Origin: Deltaproteobacteria bacterium
GTDB taxonomy: Bacteria > Myxococcota_A > Polyangia > Haliangiales > Haliangiaceae
Reading direction: 5' to 3'
NCBI GenBank assembly: GCA_020630875.1
Contig: JAHDIH010000008.1
Coordinates: forward strand, 214-64,213
DNA length: 64,000 nucleotides
How positions within the stretch are numbered: the stretch's first letter is position 1; every line of letters begins with the position of its first letter. The position numbers were made by a program, and so were the translations under genes. This document shows, piece after piece, positions 10,105-17,673 of this stretch. Below the pieces are notes generated by a model, which worked only from the letters and a program-made list of their open reading frames with translations, did no database searches and had not been told where the DNA came from.

Positions 10105-10725
10105 TTAGTTGTCGTAAACGAAGTCGTAGCTCGCTTCAATTCTGATTGCCGTTTCCGAGGTCACCGTAACCATCCTTGCTTCATCAAACCATGGGTCTTC
10201 TGCATTGAAAGGGTCGTCAGGGAAGTAGAGTTGAGTGGTCAGTTCCGAGCTGCCACTACCGACTTTAATATGCAGGTGAGCTGGCCTGAAGGTGTTTCCG
10301 TTTAGGTACCTTCCAGGCACAATACTCCTTAGAGAATACTCACCAGAGTCGTTGGTAAGTTGGCGACCTCGAAACAGATTGTCAGGATATTGCCCTTGGC
10401 TGTCTGCTTGCCAAATATCAATCAAAATTCCTGACAGCGGAATGCAGTTGCTATTTTTGACCGTGCCAACAAGAAGTAGCTCTACGCCACCAACCGCGTC
10501 GGTAAAAAAATCGTTTTTGGAGGGAGAGTTATCCTGATGAAATGGGCCTTCGATATCGCCATCGGTCAAATCACATTGACTGGCAGGGGCGGCGTCATTT
10601 GGCAAACGTGCATCTGGTCGAAGAGGTGGAGTGCTGTCTCTACCGCACGCCGACAATAGCGCGATGCTAGAACCTGCTAGGCCGAATTTCTTTAGTACCT
10701 CTCTTCTTGTGAGCTCATTTTTCAT
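10105..10725 (-). CDS. Exported intradiol ring-cleavage dioxygenase
   Basis: 206 residues, protocatechuate/catechol 3,4- or 1,2-dioxygenase family. The N-terminus carries a twin-arginine motif (RREVLKKFG) and a lipobox (LLSAC, Cys27), so it is probably a Tat-exported lipoprotein. The four expected Fe(III) ligands are present: Tyr113 (QGQY), Tyr140 (PGRY), His150 and His152 (RPAHLHIKV). Family reaction: O2-dependent cleavage between the two hydroxyl-bearing carbons of a catechol. The substrate cannot be read from sequence; an aromatic-degradation operon is absent. Divergent from a LysR gene across 74 bases, the usual arrangement for LysR control of a catabolic target. Confidence 0.88.
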   Translation of the reverse strand: MKNELTRREVLKKFGLAGSSIALLSACGRDSTPPLRPDARLPNDAAPASQCDLTDGDIEGPFHQDNSPSKNDFFTDAVGGVELLLVGTVKNSNCIPLSGILIDIWQADSQGQYPDNLFRGRQLTNDSGEYSLRSIVPGRYLNGNTFRPAHLHIKVGSGSSELTTQLYFPDDPFNAEDPWFDEARMVTVTSETAIRIEASYDFVYDN

Positions 10726-10739
10726 AAAGTTATATTACT

Positions 10740-10801
10740 TGCAAAATTAATTTGCACAATCGGTATATTGTTTCTTCTATTGTATAGATAATCAATACAA
10801 T
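10740..10801. promoter_or_regulatory. Divergent LysR control region with two inverted repeats
   Basis: The dioxygenase-lysR intergenic region contains two dyads. TGCAAA-ATTAA-TTTGCA occupies 10740-10756. ATTGTAT-N9-ATACAAT occupies 10779-10801 and runs into the lysR start codon. LysR proteins typically bind such interrupted AT-rich dyads (T-N11-A type) between their own gene and a divergent target. The repeats are read directly; binding by this regulator is inference. Confidence 0.5.
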
Positions 10802-11684
10802 GAACCTGTCACTAGAATCCTTACGTTGCTTTGTGGCCGCAGCAGAAACACTAAATTTCCGCAACGCGTCGGCCAGGATGAACTTGACGCCTGCAGCACT
10901 GGGGCAACGTATTAAAGCGTTGGAAGAAGAAGCCGGCGCTACGTTATTCCATCGAACCACAAGAAAGGTAACCCTTAGTAAAAATGGTCAGCTACTTCTT
11001 CCTGAGGCGAAATCCCTACTTAAAAAGGCGCAGGACCTATTCCTTGCAATGGCGCCAGGAGAGACCCCTCCTGCACATTTGCTCATAGGAACGCGTCATG
11101 AATTAGGAGTTTCTTGGTTGGTTCCAGCCAGGCGAAAAATGTTGAAACAGTTCCCGAAGTTGCGAGTCGATCTTCACTTTGGTTCGGCTCTAGAGTTAAA
11201 CGACCTCGTCTCCATCGGTAAGTTGGACTGCGCGGTTTCTTCTCATCAGCTTTTAGGTCCCAAACTTTCGTTCGTGACACTTCATGAGGAAAATTACAAA
11301 TTGGTTGGTTCAGCAAAAGTGTTCTCGCGGACTACCAGTAGAGCTCAACTGGAAGGGCGTAAACTAGTAGATGTCGATCGGACGTTGCCTCTGTTTCGCT
11401 ACTTCAGGGATAGCAAGCAAGGCTTTTCTGCCCAACTGTTTTCAGAGGTTGTATGCGGCGGCACAATAGAAGCGATTGCTGATGTGGTACTCCATGGCGA
11501 GGGGGTCGCCGTCTTGCCCGAATATTACGTCAAGAAGCTCGTGAAACAGGGCAAGTTGGTCGAGCTGTTTCCAAAGCGCACGCTTCTTTCTGACACTTTC
11601 AAACTGATATTTAGAGAAGATTCCCCCCATAAAAATATCATTTGCGACATAGGATGTTTTTTGAAGGAGTTTGCGCTTCGTTAA
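10800..11684 (+). CDS. LysR-family transcriptional regulator
   Basis: 294 residues. The N-terminal winged helix-turn-helix (1-60) is canonical: LESLRCFVAAAETLNFRNAS, then NLTPAALGQRIKALEEEAGATLF and RTTRKVTLS. The C-terminal portion (about 90-294) has the periplasmic-binding-protein-like effector fold of the family (GTRHELGVSWLVPA; GEGVAVLPEYYV near 240). Probably controls the divergent dioxygenase gene and itself; an aromatic compound is a reasonable guess for inducer. Its TAA stop shares the palindrome TTAA (11681-11684) with the stop of the convergent symporter gene. Confidence 0.93.
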   Translation: MNLSLESLRCFVAAAETLNFRNASARMNLTPAALGQRIKALEEEAGATLFHRTTRKVTLSKNGQLLLPEAKSLLKKAQDLFLAMAPGETPPAHLLIGTRHELGVSWLVPARRKMLKQFPKLRVDLHFGSALELNDLVSIGKLDCAVSSHQLLGPKLSFVTLHEENYKLVGSAKVFSRTTSRAQLEGRKLVDVDRTLPLFRYFRDSKQGFSAQLFSEVVCGGTIEAIADVVLHGEGVAVLPEYYVKKLVKQGKLVELFPKRTLLSDTFKLIFREDSPHKNIICDIGCFLKEFALR

Positions 11685-13351
11685 GGAGTTCGGATATTTT
11701 CAACCAAGTCCACCACACTAGAAGGTGGAGCAGGGGTAACTTTTGAAACGGTAACCGATACCGCAAAGTTGATAAGCATTCCCAGACTTCCTATGCCTTC
11801 GGGTGAAATTCCCCAAATCCAATTTGCAGGAGTGTTAGCGCTTGGGTTTATAAACTTAAAGTACACAATGTAGCACGTAGTGAAAGTTAGCCCGGAGATG
11901 ATTCCCGCTATGGCACCTTCTTTGTTAACCCATTTTGTAAAAATTCCCAAAAGGATCGCAGGGAAGAACGTGGCCGCGGCAAGTCCAAATGCAAAGGCAA
12001 CGACTTGTGCAACAAATCCCGGTGGATTAATTCCAAAGTATCCGGCGATCAGTACCGCGAGTCCTGCTGCGACTCGCGCCGAGCGCAACTCGCCTTTTTC
12101 GCAAATGTCCGGTTTGAAACCCTTCTTTAGCAGATCGTGAGCAACCGCAGACGAAATAACTAGAAGTAGTCCTGCCGCAGTCGACAGGGCGGCAGCAAGA
12201 GCACCTGCCGCAACTAGCCCTACAATCCAATTCGGAAGTTTCGCGATTTCAGGATTGGCCAGAACCATGATGTCTCGGTCTACTGTGAGCTCATTAGTTT
12301 CTTCGTTTGCCAAGTATTGGATGAGCCCATCTTTGTTTTTGTCGTTGAATTTTATTAGTCCGGTAGATTCCCACTCTAAAAACCATGGAGGAGACTCTTG
12401 GTATGGTTTGTTAGCAACGGTTTCAATTAGATTAGTCCGGGCGAAAGCCGCGACCGCGGGAGCTGTTGTATAGAGAATACCAATAAATAGAAGTGCCCAA
12501 ACCGCAGAGACTCTGGCCGATGCGGCTTTCTTAACAGTATAAAAACGAACGATAACGTGAGGTAAACCGGCGGTGCCGACCATGAGAGCTAGGGTAATGA
12601 ACAGAACGTCGATGGTTGACTTACTGCCAGAGGTATAAGCATTGAACCCAAGTGAAGTAGACAGCCCATCCAACTTGTCGAGCAAGTAGACGCCTTTTTC
12701 TGCACTGTCGACAGTACTTCCCAGTCCGATCTGTGGGATGGGATTGCCCGTAATCATAAGGCTAATGAATATAGCGGGAAGCATGTAAGCGAAAATCAAA
12801 ATGCAGTATTGTGCGACTTGCGTGTACGTGATGCCTTTCATACCTCCAAGTACGGCATAGAAGAATACAATGGCCATGCCGATTAAGACGCCCTGGTTAA
12901 TGCCAACATCTAGAAACCTCGAAAAAACGATTCCAACCCCTCGCATTTGACCTGCTACGTATGTGAAGGAGATGAATATGGCGCAAACTACAGCAAGTAC
13001 GCGTGCGGTTTGTGAGTAGTATCGGTCGCCTATAAAGTCCGGTACCGTATACTTGCCGAACTTTCTTAGGTATGGCGCGATTAGTAGAGCTAAAAGGACG
13101 TAGCCGCCAGTCCATCCCATCAAATACACAGCCCCATCTCTTCCCATAAATGAGATTAAGCCTGCCATGGAAATGAAGGATGCGGCACTCATCCAATCTG
13201 CCGCAGTCGCCATTCCATTTACCAGAGGTGACACACCTCCAGACGCCACGTAGAAGTCTTTGGTATTGCGAGCGCGCGTCCAAATCGCGATTCCAATGTA
13301 TACCGCGAACGATAGTGCAACGAGAAGGAGTGTCCATGCTCGAACGCTCAT
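11681..13351 (-). CDS. Sodium:solute symporter large subunit (SSS family, VC_2705/ActP-like)
   Basis: 556 residues, about 13 predicted transmembrane helices, with SSS-family signatures such as FYVASGGVSPLVNGMATAADWMS near the N-terminus and GLPHVIVRFYTVKKA in the middle. A soluble insert near 320-375 separates helices. The gene overlaps the small partner subunit by 4 bases (ATGA), the pairing seen for the VC_2705 subfamily of two-component symporters (TIGR03648/TIGR03647). Related proteins import acetate or other monocarboxylates with Na+; the actual substrate is not determined here. The neighbouring acyl-CoA dehydrogenase would fit short organic acids as substrate, but that is weak evidence. 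Confidence 0.9.
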   Translation of the reverse strand: MSVRAWTLLLVALSFAVYIGIAIWTRARNTKDFYVASGGVSPLVNGMATAADWMSAASFISMAGLISFMGRDGAVYLMGWTGGYVLLALLIAPYLRKFGKYTVPDFIGDRYYSQTARVLAVVCAIFISFTYVAGQMRGVGIVFSRFLDVGINQGVLIGMAIVFFYAVLGGMKGITYTQVAQYCILIFAYMLPAIFISLMITGNPIPQIGLGSTVDSAEKGVYLLDKLDGLSTSLGFNAYTSGSKSTIDVLFITLALMVGTAGLPHVIVRFYTVKKAASARVSAVWALLFIGILYTTAPAVAAFARTNLIETVANKPYQESPPWFLEWESTGLIKFNDKNKDGLIQYLANEETNELTVDRDIMVLANPEIAKLPNWIVGLVAAGALAAALSTAAGLLLVISSAVAHDLLKKGFKPDICEKGELRSARVAAGLAVLIAGYFGINPPGFVAQVVAFAFGLAAATFFPAILLGIFTKWVNKEGAIAGIISGLTFTTCYIVYFKFINPSANTPANWIWGISPEGIGSLGMLINFAVSVTVSKVTPAPPSSVVDLVENIRTP

Positions 13352-13605
13352 GAGATACGTTCCTTGGCAAGCCTTCGGTCCAGACGGTTCATCAAGACAA
13401 CATAGACGATGGTGATCAGTATAAAGGTGTAGATGGCCCCTTGCTGAGCAAACCAGAATCCGAGTGGGAAGCCACCTATTTGGTATTGGTCTAGGTAGTC
13501 AACCCAGAGTACTCCACATCCTAAAGACACCAATGCCCACAGAGACATCAGGCAAGATACGTACTTTAGGTTGGCTTGCCAGTAAATTTGTTTCAGGTCG
13601 CTCAC
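13348..13605 (-). CDS. Small subunit of Na+/solute symporter (DUF4212)
   Basis: 85 residues from a GTG start, two transmembrane helices (about 17-38 and 48-70) separated by a short loop containing GGFPLGFWFAQQGAI, the recognisable core of DUF4212 / 'Na_symport_sm' proteins. These occur directly upstream of, and usually overlap, an ActP-like large subunit, as here. Role presumed to be assembly or regulation of the transporter. Confidence 0.88.
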   Translation of the reverse strand: MSDLKQIYWQANLKYVSCLMSLWALVSLGCGVLWVDYLDQYQIGGFPLGFWFAQQGAIYTFILITIVYVVLMNRLDRRLAKERIS

Positions 13606-13660
13606 CGACGTTTTCTACGCCAGAAAGCGACCATTTACATCAAAAAATGAAGCCTGAGTT

Positions 13661-14812
13661 CTATTTAGAAGCAAAGAGGTTACGAGCAATAACCATTCGC
13701 TGAATTTGCGATGTTCCCTCATAGATTTGAAGAAGTTTGGCGTCTCGCATTAGCTTCTCTACCGGATACTCTTTAGTGTAGCCGTAGCCACCGAAAACTT
13801 GTACCGCATCTACTGCTGCTTTCATTGCCATATCTGCACCATAAAGTTTAGCGTACGATGACACAATCGAGTCAATTTTCCCTTGGTCTACAGACCAAGC
13901 TGCTTTGTGACATAGAAGTCTGGTGGCTTCATAGGAAACCGCAATGTCTGCAACGATGTTTTGAATTGATTGGTGTTTGGCAATCGGGACACCGAAAGTT
14001 TTTCGCTCTAGCGCGTAGTTGCGTGATTCTTCCAGTGCTCTTCGAATCGCTCCCGCGGCGCCAGCAGCAATCCAAGGACGGCTGCGGTCAAAAGTTTTCA
14101 TTGCCACTTTGAAACCCTTGCCTTCTTCACCAATAAGCGCTGACTTGGGAATTTTTACATCTTCAAAAATTACGTCAGTGGTATTGGAGGCTCGTTGCCC
14201 TAACTTGTCTTCCTTGCGTCCTACTTTGACCCCTGGAGTGTTGGCGTCCACTACAAAAACACTAATTCCGCCATGTTTCTTGGACTTGTCAGAAGTTGCG
14301 AGAACCGTATACCAGTTGGCGACGCCGCCATTGGTGATCCATCGCTTTTGTCCATTAAGTACGTAGTCGTCGCCGTGCTTGGTCACTTTGGTGGAGAGTC
14401 CCGCGACATCGGAGCCGGCATCTGGTTCAGAACAGCAGTAGGCTGCGAAAGTATTCGGCTCAGAAGTTAATCGTCCGAAGTATTCTTTCTTTTGTTCGTG
14501 TGTTCCCGCAATAAGCAGGGGCATAGCCCCAAGCATGTTCGCTGCCAATGAAGTATTGATGCCGAGACATCCGTAGGCCACTTCTTCTTGAATCAAGCAA
14601 TGGTCAAGACAGTTGGCTCCCAGACCACCGTACTCCTCTGGAATTTCCGCATTCATGAGTCCGGTCTGCCAGGCCTTTTTTAGGAGTTCAGTTGGGAACT
14701 TTCCTTCTTCGTCCAATTTCCCAGCTACTGGAATGATCTCTTTTTTGGTAAAGTCACGCGCGGTTTGTACGAGCGCTTGTTGTTCATCTGAGTACGTTAG
14801 ATTGTATGACAT
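13661..14812 (-). CDS. Acyl-CoA dehydrogenase (FAD flavoprotein)
   Basis: 383 residues taking the start at MSYNLTYSDEQQ (14812); the frame is open to 14833 but family alignments begin here. Three-domain acyl-CoA dehydrogenase: N-terminal helical domain, central beta domain (AYCCSEPDAGSDVAG; QKRWITNGG), and C-terminal helical domain with the catalytic glutamate in QIYEGTSQIQR (about residue 365). It introduces the alpha-beta double bond in acyl-CoA and passes electrons to ETF. Chain-length preference cannot be read reliably; it resembles the medium/short-chain group. It stands 55 bases downstream of the cytochrome maturation operon on the same strand and may have its own promoter. Confidence 0.94.
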   Translation of the reverse strand: MSYNLTYSDEQQALVQTARDFTKKEIIPVAGKLDEEGKFPTELLKKAWQTGLMNAEIPEEYGGLGANCLDHCLIQEEVAYGCLGINTSLAANMLGAMPLLIAGTHEQKKEYFGRLTSEPNTFAAYCCSEPDAGSDVAGLSTKVTKHGDDYVLNGQKRWITNGGVANWYTVLATSDKSKKHGGISVFVVDANTPGVKVGRKEDKLGQRASNTTDVIFEDVKIPKSALIGEEGKGFKVAMKTFDRSRPWIAAGAAGAIRRALEESRNYALERKTFGVPIAKHQSIQNIVADIAVSYEATRLLCHKAAWSVDQGKIDSIVSSYAKLYGADMAMKAAVDAVQVFGGYGYTKEYPVEKLMRDAKLLQIYEGTSQIQRMVIARNLFASK

Positions 14813-14870
14813 TGCGCACCGACAATAGATCACCCACGGCGATTTGCAACCCTACAGCGAACTGGATGAG

Positions 14871-15041
14871 CTATTTTGCTGCTTTACGCGCTTCTCTGCG
14901 AGCTCTCGCTTCTGCGCGCTGAGCATCCTTCTCTTTTTGCTGCGCAATAGCGTTTTGTGCGGCTCGTGCCCCCAATACGAAACCGATGATCAGCCCACCA
15001 AAAGCAACTAAAGGAATATAAACGAAGTGGGCGCTACTCAC
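14871..15041 (-). CDS. Small membrane protein at the end of the ccm operon
   Basis: 56 residues from a GTG that overlaps the stop of the CcmD-like gene (GTGA). One hydrophobic helix (about 7-26, IPLVAFGGLIIGFVLGARAA) is followed by a highly charged Gln/Lys/Glu/Arg/Ala-rich tail predicted to be a cytoplasmic helix. The overlap and uniform direction make it a real member of the operon. I recognise no family; the shape (one helix plus charged tail) resembles small assembly factors. Function unknown. Confidence 0.7.
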   Translation of the reverse strand: MSSAHFVYIPLVAFGGLIIGFVLGARAAQNAIAQQKEKDAQRAEARARREARKAAK

Positions 15042-15565
15042 TTGTCACTATCCAGTAGCGTTTTCACCTGGGCTTTTAGCTGGCTAAGCTCCGCTCTATG
15101 ACGGCTTTGCTTACGCCAGAGAAAACCGATAAAGGCGACAGACAACAGCCATATGATGACGTACGTGACCCAAACGTGTTTCCAGTCCGTCATTTGACGA
15201 CGGCTGTGACGGTCGTGGTAATCGGCCCAAAGCGACTCGACTACTGCTTTACGAAAGGCTGCGTTTTCTCTTAGAAACGCTTCGCATTTGGCTTCTTGGC
15301 TGCCTTCTGCCGGTGGTGCTAGGACTTGCGTGGCGCTCATTGCAGATATTTTGCTTTCCACTAAGGCGAGGTAATGGAACCTTTTACGCCAGGTGTTAAA
15401 CTTCTCCGCTTCTTCGCTGTTTTGCGCGCCCGAAGTGTCTTGCGTGTTCACTGAAAGCTGTTGGCAAACGTCCCATCTGGGATCTGGTGGAGATTCCGCT
15501 GATGCGGAAGTAGAGGTTATTGAAATAACCAGAAGGATGGTTGGAATGAATTTAGCTGTGCTCAT
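15038..15565 (-). CDS. CcmD-like membrane protein with periplasmic extension
   Basis: 175 residues. Signal peptide (1-23, ending ASAES), a soluble region of about 100 residues, then one transmembrane helix (about 132-152, WVTYVIIWLLSVAFIGFLW) followed by a basic, coiled-coil-like tail (RHRAELSQLKAQVKTLL). The helix-plus-basic-tail segment is what CcmD proteins look like, and the gene lies directly after ccmC with a 4-base overlap, the usual place for ccmD. Classical CcmD is only about 50-70 residues, so the N-terminal exported domain is an addition. CcmD retains the CcmC-CcmE haem complex in E. coli; the same role here is inference. Confidence 0.65.
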   Translation of the reverse strand: MSTAKFIPTILLVISITSTSASAESPPDPRWDVCQQLSVNTQDTSGAQNSEEAEKFNTWRKRFHYLALVESKISAMSATQVLAPPAEGSQEAKCEAFLRENAAFRKAVVESLWADYHDRHSRRQMTDWKHVWVTYVIIWLLSVAFIGFLWRKQSRHRAELSQLKAQVKTLLDSDK

Positions 15566-16227
15566 AGCGAGAATCCTTGGTCTAGTAGGTCATTTTTTAA
15601 AGTTTCTAGTTCACCCGCTTCATTAAGCTGTCTTGAGCGGATGAAAATCAACAGGAATGCGAAAATCAAAAAGAGAAGCACCGAGCACCAAAAAGCTGGC
15701 TTCATCGCTGGATCAAGAGACGATACGACGGTGGTTTGAGGGTGAAGTTTTCGCCATATTTTAACGCTCACGTAGATTAATGGAACGTTGATCATTGCGA
15801 AGATTCCCACGACTGCGCTTATTTTTTCGCTGCCTTCTCCGGCGTAAGTGCGAACAATAATATAGGCGACGGTAAGCAACCATAGGAGTAGGGAGGTCGT
15901 TAGCCTTGCTTCCCACTGCCACCAGATTCCCCACGCTGCTTTTCCCCAAAGGGAGCCGGTGATGAGCATGAGCGCCCCAAACAATGCACCTACTTGCGCG
16001 CTGGCAAGCGCCCAACTGGTGTACTTTCTATCACTAGATTTAAGTGACTTGATAGAGCAGAACCCTAGTGAGAATACGCACGCGAAAATCGTGAATGCGC
16101 ATGGTACGTGGTAGTAGAAAATCTTTTGATTAAAGTAGAGTCCTCGCGCAATTGGTGCTTGCCAGAAGATCATATACTGGGTCGCGGCAAAGCCTATGGC
16201 GGTGAGTGCGGTGAGAATGTAAGGCAT
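15562..16227 (-). CDS. ccmC: CcmC, haem delivery to CcmE
   Basis: 221 residues, six predicted transmembrane helices. The tryptophan-rich periplasmic segment GKAAWGIWWQWEARLTTSLLLW matches the CcmC/CcmF haem-handling 'WWD' motif, with Glu in place of the usual Asp (WQWEARLT versus WVWDARLT). Conserved periplasmic histidines are candidates in YYHVPCA (His41 region). CcmC loads haem onto CcmE with help from CcmD and the CcmAB transporter. Lies in the ccm operon 6 bases after ccmB. Confidence 0.88.
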   Translation of the reverse strand: MPYILTALTAIGFAATQYMIFWQAPIARGLYFNQKIFYYHVPCAFTIFACVFSLGFCSIKSLKSSDRKYTSWALASAQVGALFGALMLITGSLWGKAAWGIWWQWEARLTTSLLLWLLTVAYIIVRTYAGEGSEKISAVVGIFAMINVPLIYVSVKIWRKLHPQTTVVSSLDPAMKPAFWCSVLLFLIFAFLLIFIRSRQLNEAGELETLKNDLLDQGFSL

Positions 16228-16233
16228 AAAAAG

Positions 16234-16947
16234 TTACTCCGTTATTGCTGAGTCGAAAGTCCACATCGCGGCGATCAACATGAAGATGTCGTACGCTAAT
16301 AGAAACTTGAGCCAGCTGGTCATCGATGCTGCATCCATTGGCATTTGTAATATTGCAGACGTTCCCTTTGCAGCCGCCAGCAGTAGCGGCATTAAGATCG
16401 GAAACAGTATGACAGGAAGAAGCACGTCTCGTGCTTTACTTCGCAAAAGTACGGCGGAGAACAGAGAGCCCACCGTTGCAAATCCGAAGGTCCCGAGGAG
16501 CAAAAAGAGGCAAAGCCAGCCAAAGTTCTCTCCCACGGGGGCGTTGAAAAACAGGGTAGCGAACAGTACCACTACCGCTTCTACCAAGAGCATATAGACC
16601 GCTATAGCGAGAGTTTTTCCTGCGAAAATAGCGGAGCGGCTCATTGGGGTAAGAAGTAGGGCGCGCATGGTGTCACCCGTTAGCTCACGGGCAAAAGCTT
16701 TGCCCAGCCCTAGCACGCCACAGAAAGCTATAGTGACCCAGATGACTCCTGGAAGTGCGCGCCGGGCAATATCGTCGGCTTGATTTATTTCTCCCTGGGG
16801 AACAAAGCCAACAGAGAACACCACGATTAGAATAAGTGCAAAGAAACTAACGGTAATCAGCAGCTCTTTGCTTCTCATTTCGACTCGCATGTCTTTGGCG
16901 AATACTCGCCAGGCGTCTTTACCCCACACCCAAGCAGTATCCCTCAA
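16234..16947 (-). CDS. ccmB: CcmB, membrane subunit of the Ccm ABC transporter
   Basis: 237 residues with six predicted helices; the sequence around GVIWVTIAFCGVLGLGKAFARE and LTPMSRSAIFAGKTLA is characteristic of CcmB permeases. Works with CcmA to release holo-CcmE from CcmC using ATP. Length is near the family norm (about 220). Located 18 bases after ccmA and 6 before ccmC. Confidence 0.9.
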   Translation of the reverse strand: MRDTAWVWGKDAWRVFAKDMRVEMRSKELLITVSFFALILIVVFSVGFVPQGEINQADDIARRALPGVIWVTIAFCGVLGLGKAFARELTGDTMRALLLTPMSRSAIFAGKTLAIAVYMLLVEAVVVLFATLFFNAPVGENFGWLCLFLLLGTFGFATVGSLFSAVLLRSKARDVLLPVILFPILMPLLLAAAKGTSAILQMPMDAASMTSWLKFLLAYDIFMLIAAMWTFDSAITE

Positions 16948-16965
16948 GATTACCCTCGCGAAAAG

Positions 16966-17673
16966 CTAAGGGAGGAGGGATTCTGAATAAATAGCGGTTA
17001 GTTCGCTCTCGGAAAGCGGAGAAGATGGCGTTTGATTTTTTACAATTGAGCCGCGGCGTAGAGCGAGGACATGGTCGACCAAGCCAGTCAGTGGTTTTAA
17101 ATCGTGGCTGATGATAATCGCACCGATACCAGCTTGCTTCTGCTCTTTCAGGAACGACGCGATCTGAGTGACCCCTCCGGCATCTAGGCCATTGAAGGGT
17201 TCGTCCCAAAGCAGTAGAGAAGGCCTGCCAACGATAGACCGGGCCAGCGAACACCTTTGACGCATTCCTCTGGAGTACGTCGCGACGGGGCGGTTCCATG
17301 CTTCTTGTTCGAGTCCGACCTTGTTGAGTAGTTCTTCTACGTAGCCTTCCGGGCTGGTCACGCGATACGCCTCAGCAAAGAATAGTAGGTTTTCCCTCGC
17401 GGTTAGGCCCTCGTACAGGAGGGATTCGTGACTAACCATCCCTATGGACTGACGCCTTTCTACAAGGTTTTGCGGACCATCGAAGTTGATGGTTCCCTTA
17501 GTGGGCTTGGAAAGCCCGGCACAGAGCGAGAGCATCGTTGTTTTTCCAGCACCGTTGGCACCAATTATGAGTGAGATTTTGCTGGAGTCAAAACTACAAC
17601 TTATAGATTGCACAGCTTTTTTGCTTTTGAAACGTTTGCTGACGTTGTCAAAGGTGATTTTTTTAAGCGCCAT
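16966..17673 (-). CDS. ccmA: CcmA, ATPase subunit of the Ccm ABC transporter
   Basis: 235 residues. Walker A GANGAGKTT (about 37-45), ABC signature in YSRGMRQRCSLA (about 133-144), Walker B LLLWDEPFNGLD (about 153-164) and switch His in ISHD. Directly upstream of ccmB and downstream of the Ig-like membrane protein, overlapping its stop by 11 bases. In family context the ATPase powers release of haem-loaded CcmE. Assignment to CcmA over a generic ABC ATPase rests on the operon. Confidence 0.92.
   Translation of the reverse strand: MALKKITFDNVSKRFKSKKAVQSISCSFDSSKISLIIGANGAGKTTMLSLCAGLSKPTKGTINFDGPQNLVERRQSIGMVSHESLLYEGLTARENLLFFAEAYRVTSPEGYVEELLNKVGLEQEAWNRPVATYSRGMRQRCSLARSIVGRPSLLLWDEPFNGLDAGGVTQIASFLKEQKQAGIGAIIISHDLKPLTGLVDHVLALRRGSIVKNQTPSSPLSESELTAIYSESLLP

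Noticed and set aside
14813-14833. Seven extra N-terminal residues of the acyl-CoA dehydrogenase
   Set aside because: The family N-terminus starts at MSYNL and the extension is not supported.
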